Assembly: GCA_016794425.1 (NCBI GenBank)
Contig: JAEUHR010000020.1
Span: forward strand, 50,773-114,772
DNA: 64,000 nucleotides
Source: Planctomycetota bacterium
GTDB taxonomy: Bacteria; Planctomycetota; UBA1135; UBA2386
Direction of reading: 5' to 3'
In this document: positions 60,412 through 64,000 of the stretch, piece by piece
Position numbering within the stretch: position 1 is the stretch's first letter
Layout: each line of letters starts with the position of its first letter
Translations under genes and position numbers: made by a program
The notes under the pieces: model-generated
The model's input: only the letters and a program-made list of their open reading frames with translations
Told to the model about the DNA's origin: nothing
Database searches by the model: none

Positions 60412-60809
60412 GACTGGCTCCGTGGCTCGGGGAACTGCACCTGGTCGAGGTTCTGGTCGAGCGCCTTCCGGAGGTCCTCCGGCTGGAACCCGAGGTGGAA
60501 CGCTTCCGTGACCGTGCGCCGCATCAGGTCCTGCAGCTGCTTGCGGCGCTCGCTGCCGGCGAGGTCGCTGCCGCGCCCGGTCAGGAAGCAGCCGGCGCCC
60601 TGGCGGCGCACGATCACGCCGTCGCGCTCGAGCGCCTCGTAGGCGCGCACGACGGTGTTTGGGTTGATCGCCAGCTCGCGCGCCAGCTCCCGCACGCTCG
60701 GCAGCCGGTCGCCGGCCTTCGCCGTGCCGCGCGCGACCGCCGTCTTGACCGCGAACACGACCTGCTCGAACAGCGGTTCGGCGGCGGTCGGGTCGATGCG
60801 GATGATCAC
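60408..60809 (-). CDS. GntR-family regulator, YtrA type
   Basis: 133 residues, cytoplasmic repressor. The winged helix covers about residues 10-75 (AGDRLPSVRELARELAINPNTVVRAYEALERDGVIVRRQGAGCFL), followed by a short helical tail, as in YtrA regulators that control ABC operons. GTG start with AAGGAAT 6 bases upstream. First gene of gntR-ATPase-permease-S41. A perfect palindrome 20 bases upstream of the GTG is the likely operator, so the operon should be autorepressed and induced by envelope-acting compounds, as known for YtrA systems (inference). Confidence 0.93.
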   Translation of the reverse strand: MIIRIDPTAAEPLFEQVVFAVKTAVARGTAKAGDRLPSVRELARELAINPNTVVRAYEALERDGVIVRRQGAGCFLTGRGSDLAGSERRKQLQDLMRRTVTEAFHLGFQPEDLRKALDQNLDQVQFPEPRSQS

Positions 60810-60829
60810 GGGATTCCTTGCGGTGTTCT

Positions 60830-60856
60830 AACTGTTCTATTGCAAGTAGAACAGTT
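60830..60856 (-). promoter_or_regulatory. Perfect palindrome, likely GntR operator
   Basis: AACTGTTCTA and TAGAACAGTT are exact reverse complements, 10 bp each with a 7-base spacer, in a region much richer in A+T than the surroundings. A further TAGAAC half-site follows at 60823-60828. It lies 20 bases upstream of the gntR GTG. TTGACG, about 16 bases further upstream, may be a -35, which would place the operator over the promoter. Confidence 0.85.
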
Positions 60857-60918
60857 GGCGGCGGCGGCGTCAAGCACCCGCACGCCCTTCCGCGCCGCGG
60901 CCCCGGCGCCGCGCCCGT

Positions 60919-61308
60919 TCAGGCGAGGTCGAACCAGACCGACGACGGGTCGTCGGGATCGCCGTGGTAGTTGATCGTGATCTCGTCGCCGGCCGCGATC
61001 GGCCGCACCGCCGTGAACACCAGCACGCGCGCCGCCAGGTCGCGGTCGAAGCGCGCGTTGGCGGGACAGCCGTGGTTGTAGAGCGACGCCAAGCCGAGCC
61101 CGACCGCGCGGTGCTCGGGGTCCCACCAGAACCAGTAGCTGTCCAGCAGCCGCCCCCGCAGCAGTGCGGCGTCGGCGCTCGGCACGACGACGACCGGCGC
61201 GCACTCGATCCGGTCGCCGGCGGCGAACGCGCGCGCGGCGGCGACGCCGCGGCCGCGGCCCGGCAACTCGACGACACGCAGGCCCGGTGGCGTGGACGGT
61301 TCGTGCAT
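60919..61308 (-). CDS. Small SET-domain protein
   Basis: 129 residues, nearly all SET fold: GRGRGVAAARAFAAGDRIE (about 14-32), LASLYNHGCPANARFDRDL (near 80), ITINYHGDP (near 113). These correspond to the cofactor-binding and catalytic segments of SET lysine methyltransferases, including the NHGCPAN and the catalytic-type tyrosine in NYHGD. Target unknown; bacterial members can act on proteins such as histone-like factors. ATG at 61308. Divergent from the gene at 61387. Confidence 0.82.
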   Translation of the reverse strand: MHEPSTPPGLRVVELPGRGRGVAAARAFAAGDRIECAPVVVVPSADAALLRGRLLDSYWFWWDPEHRAVGLGLASLYNHGCPANARFDRDLAARVLVFTAVRPIAAGDEITINYHGDPDDPSSVWFDLA

Positions 61309-61386
61309 CGGCAGCGGTGTAGCGAACGCGACGGCCGCCGTCGAGCCGGCTGCAGCCACGGCCTCGGCGACGCCGAAGAAGGCGGC

Positions 61387-62352
61387 GTGACCACCGCCCC
61401 GAACCCACGGCCCTTGCTGTGCGTGCTGGCGCACGGCATCGGCCCGCGCGAACTGGCCGCCGTGCAGGCCGGCGCGGCAACGGCGTTCGGTGTGCAGCCG
61501 AGCGCGGCGCTGGCGCTGCCGGCGCAGCCGGTCGCAGCGCTGCTCGGCGACCTCGACGCCGTGCGCTACCTCGAGGACCTCGGCGTCGCAGTCGACCGCA
61601 GCTGTCTCGTGCTGCGGCCGGCGGGCCGCACCGATCCGACCGCCGCTGGAGTTCTGGCCCGCCGCGCCACCGGACCGGCCGACGTGACGCTGTTCGAGGC
61701 CACCGACGTGCTGGCGCAGGCCGCGGTCGGCGGCCCCGTGGCGGCGCACGCCGCAGCGGTGCGGCTCGGCGAACTGCTGGCGCGCCTGGCGGCGATCCTG
61801 CGGCGCGGCGACGCACCGGAGCTGTGGTGCGTCGGGCTCGGCGCACCGGTCGCGGTGGCGACGACGTTCGACGTCGCGGCCGCCTGGCGGCGCCGGGCGC
61901 TGCCGCCGGTCGGCGACGACCTGGCGCTGCGCGTGACGCCGGGCCTCACGACCGTGACCGCGGCGAACCAGCGGGCCCTCGACCTCGCCGCGCACTGGCT
62001 GCAGGCACCGCCGTTCGCCGCGCACGGCACGGTGGCCGCGGACCGCGCCGGCTCGCTGCAGTTCGCGGCGCGGTCCGGCGTCGCGTTCGGCCGCGCGCGC
62101 TTTACGGCCCGCGCGCCGCTGCCGGCCGAGGCACACGGCGTGGTCTGGGCGCCGCTCGGCGACCTCGCGCGTCGCCGGGACCTGGCGTTCGCCGACGTGA
62201 TCGCGCGCTTCTGGCTGCGCGCCGCCGCGCTGCACGCAGACCTCGACGACGCGCTCGCCCTCGAACCGACTGCCGCGGCCGCGAACGTCGAAGCGGTGCC
62301 GCCGGCGACCGCGGCGTCGCCGGACCTGTCGCCGGCCACCCACCGGCCGTAG
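61387..62352 (+). CDS. Hypothetical cytoplasmic protein
   Basis: 321 residues; not recognised. No signal peptide or membrane segment. The N-terminus (LLCVLAHGIGPRELAAVQAG) and middle (LWCVGLGAPVAVATTFDVAAAW) look like alternating beta strands and helices of an alpha/beta domain. Ala and Arg rich. The GTG at 61387 has AAGAAGG upstream, and codon use is typical of the window, so it is likely real. It ends 18 bases from the convergent protease gene. Confidence 0.65.
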   Translation: MTTAPNPRPLLCVLAHGIGPRELAAVQAGAATAFGVQPSAALALPAQPVAALLGDLDAVRYLEDLGVAVDRSCLVLRPAGRTDPTAAGVLARRATGPADVTLFEATDVLAQAAVGGPVAAHAAAVRLGELLARLAAILRRGDAPELWCVGLGAPVAVATTFDVAAAWRRRALPPVGDDLALRVTPGLTTVTAANQRALDLAAHWLQAPPFAAHGTVAADRAGSLQFAARSGVAFGRARFTARAPLPAEAHGVVWAPLGDLARRRDLAFADVIARFWLRAAALHADLDDALALEPTAAAANVEAVPPATAASPDLSPATHRP

Positions 62353-62370
62353 CCCGCTGACGCGCGGCCG

Positions 62371-63798
62371 CTACTTCGTACGCCGGGGCCGCGCCGCGCG
62401 CCGTGCGCCGCCGGCCCGCTGCGGCAGATCCGGCGAACGGTCGCCCGGCACGTGGTAGCGCTGCAGGATGCGCGGCATCGCCGCGCGCGCCGCGCTGGCG
62501 TCGAGGATCACCTTGCCCCCGCTCGACAACTGCAGCACCACCTCGCCGGTCGCCGCGTCCATGCGGCGCACGAAGTCGGCCATGTCGACCGGCGCGTGGT
62601 CGCCGACCTTCTCGACGACGTCGTTGTGGAACGGCTCGTAGCCGACGTTGACGGCGTCGGCGAGCACCTGCGCCAGCACGACGATCTCCTGCCGCGCCGG
62701 CGTGCGGTTGCCGGAGTAGTAGAGGTGCAGCAGTTCCTTCGGCGCCTTGTCCCACCAGTTGTCGCCCCAGTTGCGCAGGAACTCGGCGGTCAGCCGCTGG
62801 AACACGAGACCGCCGTACAGGAACCACATCGGCCGGCGGTCGAACTCGGTGCGCGGCACCAGCCAGGCCATCGGCTCCATCTGCAGCACGATGTCGCGCA
62901 CCTGGCCGCGGCGCAGGATGCGCGCCGCCATCCGGTCGCCGACGTGGTGGTCGCCGACCACCGCGTCGAACTGGCAGCGGAAGCGGCCGCGGTAGCGCAC
63001 GGTGCCGTTGTCGGCGATGCGCAGGCCGTCGAGCGCCATCAGCACGTCGCCCTGTTCGAGCCGCCCCCACGCCGAGGAGCCGTACTGCACCGCCGTGACC
63101 AGCACACCGCTGTGCTGCGGCTTCATGGCGAAGTGCCGCCGCAGCGCCTCGTTCTCGAGCGGTTGCGTCGTGATGCCGAGCCCCGGCACACGCGGATCGC
63201 GGCCGCGCTTCGCGTTGTCGAGGAAGCGCCGCAGGATCGGCGCCGGCACCATCTCGCCGATGTTCTCGGCGTCGGGCAGCGCCTGGAACGCGATGCCGAC
63301 CACCTTGCCGCGCGCGAACACCGGGCCGCCGCTGTTGCCTTCGTTGATCGCCGCGTCAACGGTCGCCGCCAACAGGTGCCGCTGGCTGTGTTCGTAGCGT
63401 TGCACCTCGATGCGCGACACGACGCCTTCGGTGATCGACACCTCCTCGCCGCCGATCGGGTAACCCACCACCTGCACCGGGTCGCGCAGGTGCGGCAGGT
63501 CGCCGAGCACCGCCGGCCGGATGCCGCGCGCGAACGCCTTGTCGTCGATGTGCAGCAGCGCGAGGTCGCTGTCGTGGCTGATCGCTTCGACGCGTGCGGT
63601 GACCTTGGTCGGATCACTCTGCTTCTGCACCTGCACGAACGTCGCGTTGGCGACCACGTGCGCGCCGGTCAGCACGCGCTGCGGCGCGACGATCACGCCG
63701 CTGCCGGTGCTGCCGCGCGGCGCGACGTTCTGCCAGGGACTCTCGTAGTCGGGATCCTGGTAGGTGCTGTAGACGCGAACGACCTGCGGGTGCGACAT
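62371..63798 (-). CDS. Deg-like serine protease without signal peptide
   Basis: 475 residues. The trypsin-like domain (about 1-210) has a full triad: His in TGAHVVAN (near 47), Asp in SHDSDLALL (near 79), Ser in NEGNSGGPVF (near 154). A PDZ domain (about 225-310; GVLVTAVQYGSSAWGRLEQGDVLMALDG) and a second, PDZ-like C-terminal part (320-440) follow. This layout and the lack of a signal peptide resemble plant Deg9/Deg10-type and cytoplasmic bacterial relatives rather than periplasmic DegP. ATG at 63798; the longer frame upstream is not conserved. A basic tail (455-475) ends the protein. Confidence 0.85.
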   Translation of the reverse strand: MSHPQVVRVYSTYQDPDYESPWQNVAPRGSTGSGVIVAPQRVLTGAHVVANATFVQVQKQSDPTKVTARVEAISHDSDLALLHIDDKAFARGIRPAVLGDLPHLRDPVQVVGYPIGGEEVSITEGVVSRIEVQRYEHSQRHLLAATVDAAINEGNSGGPVFARGKVVGIAFQALPDAENIGEMVPAPILRRFLDNAKRGRDPRVPGLGITTQPLENEALRRHFAMKPQHSGVLVTAVQYGSSAWGRLEQGDVLMALDGLRIADNGTVRYRGRFRCQFDAVVGDHHVGDRMAARILRRGQVRDIVLQMEPMAWLVPRTEFDRRPMWFLYGGLVFQRLTAEFLRNWGDNWWDKAPKELLHLYYSGNRTPARQEIVVLAQVLADAVNVGYEPFHNDVVEKVGDHAPVDMADFVRRMDAATGEVVLQLSSGGKVILDASAARAAMPRILQRYHVPGDRSPDLPQRAGGARRAARPRRTK

Positions 63799-64000
63799 CG
63801 GCGGTCGTCGGATACCGCGCCGGCGGGGCCCGTGGCCAGCGAAAAACCCGCCGCCGGTTGGCCCCGGAACTGATGACCTGAGTGGATCACCGGCGATTTC
63901 CTGCGACCGCCGGGGCGTTCGGGACACCAAGCCTGCTGCCGTGCCTGTGGTGCGGCAGGAGAGTCCCGTTGGCATTCACCCCACCCCGGTGCCCGCACCA

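Noticed and set aside
1..64000. tRNA, rRNA, insertion sequences, integrases, prophage genes
   Set aside because: Looked for characteristic motifs and product signatures and found none.
63799..64000. Plus- and minus-strand frames at the end of the window
   Set aside because: Short, low-complexity, no start signal; the minus-strand one is an unconserved extension of the Deg-like protease.

Overview
The window is about 70% G+C, densely packed and strongly strand-organised. It fits a Gram-negative (diderm) bacterium: it encodes a secretin (PilQ type), several lipoproteins with clear lipoboxes, a beta-barrel outer-membrane protein and a full peptidoglycan precursor pathway. MurE carries a DNPR motif, which points to meso-diaminopimelate. 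The gene mix (MoxR/DUF58/Bat operon, HEAT-repeat proteins, secreted propeller protein with a Cys-containing C-terminal domain, acidic insertion in the RNase E S1 region) is best matched by a high-GC member of the Planctomycetota. That is an inference from gene content; no rRNA gene is present to settle it.

Region 1 (1-6.0 kb, minus strand): the 5' end of an RNase E/G gene, then the type IV pilus alignment operon pilM-pilN-pilO-pilQ, in which PilO appears to carry the PilP domain as a C-terminal fusion. Region 2 (6.2-21.1 kb, minus strand): a division and cell wall (dcw) cluster in the order mraZ-rsmH-ftsL-ftsI-murE-murF-mraY-ftsW-lysM-murG-murC-murB, followed by hpf-ptsN-HPr. A sigma70-like promoter overlapped by GTGGT repeats (a likely MraZ operator) lies just upstream of mraZ. 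ftsQ, ftsA and ftsZ are not in the window.

Region 3 (21.2-25.2 kb): small lipoproteins, a Cys-rich protein, an acetyltransferase and a small membrane protein. Region 4 (24.7-38 kb, minus strand): a HEAT-repeat protein, then moxR-DUF58-lipoprotein-batA-batB-batC-batD/E fusion-beta-barrel, ending in a lipoprotein gene interrupted by two in-frame TGA codons one codon apart. A perfect 9-bp hairpin follows at a distance suggestive of a bacterial SECIS element. This is the most unusual item in the window.

Region 5 (38-57 kb): mostly housekeeping and accessory genes on both strands: EamA transporter, 23S/tRNA uridine methyltransferase, alpha/beta hydrolase, a 706-residue helical protein of atypical codon use, NAD(P)HX epimerase, RecG, UDP-sugar pyrophosphorylase, a 14-repeat propeller protein, a methyltransferase, a YdjM-like membrane protein, a fasciclin protein, an AbgT transporter and an RluA-type pseudouridine synthase. 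Region 6 (55.8-60.9 kb, minus strand): a tightly coupled GntR-ABC ATPase-permease-S41 peptidase operon preceded by a perfect 10+10 bp palindrome. Region 7 (60.9-64 kb): a SET-domain protein, an unknown protein and a Deg-like serine protease.

Operons are knit together by 4-base NTGA overlaps, and convergent genes usually abut or share stop codons, so intergenic space is scarce. No rRNA, tRNA, CRISPR array, insertion sequence or prophage was seen.
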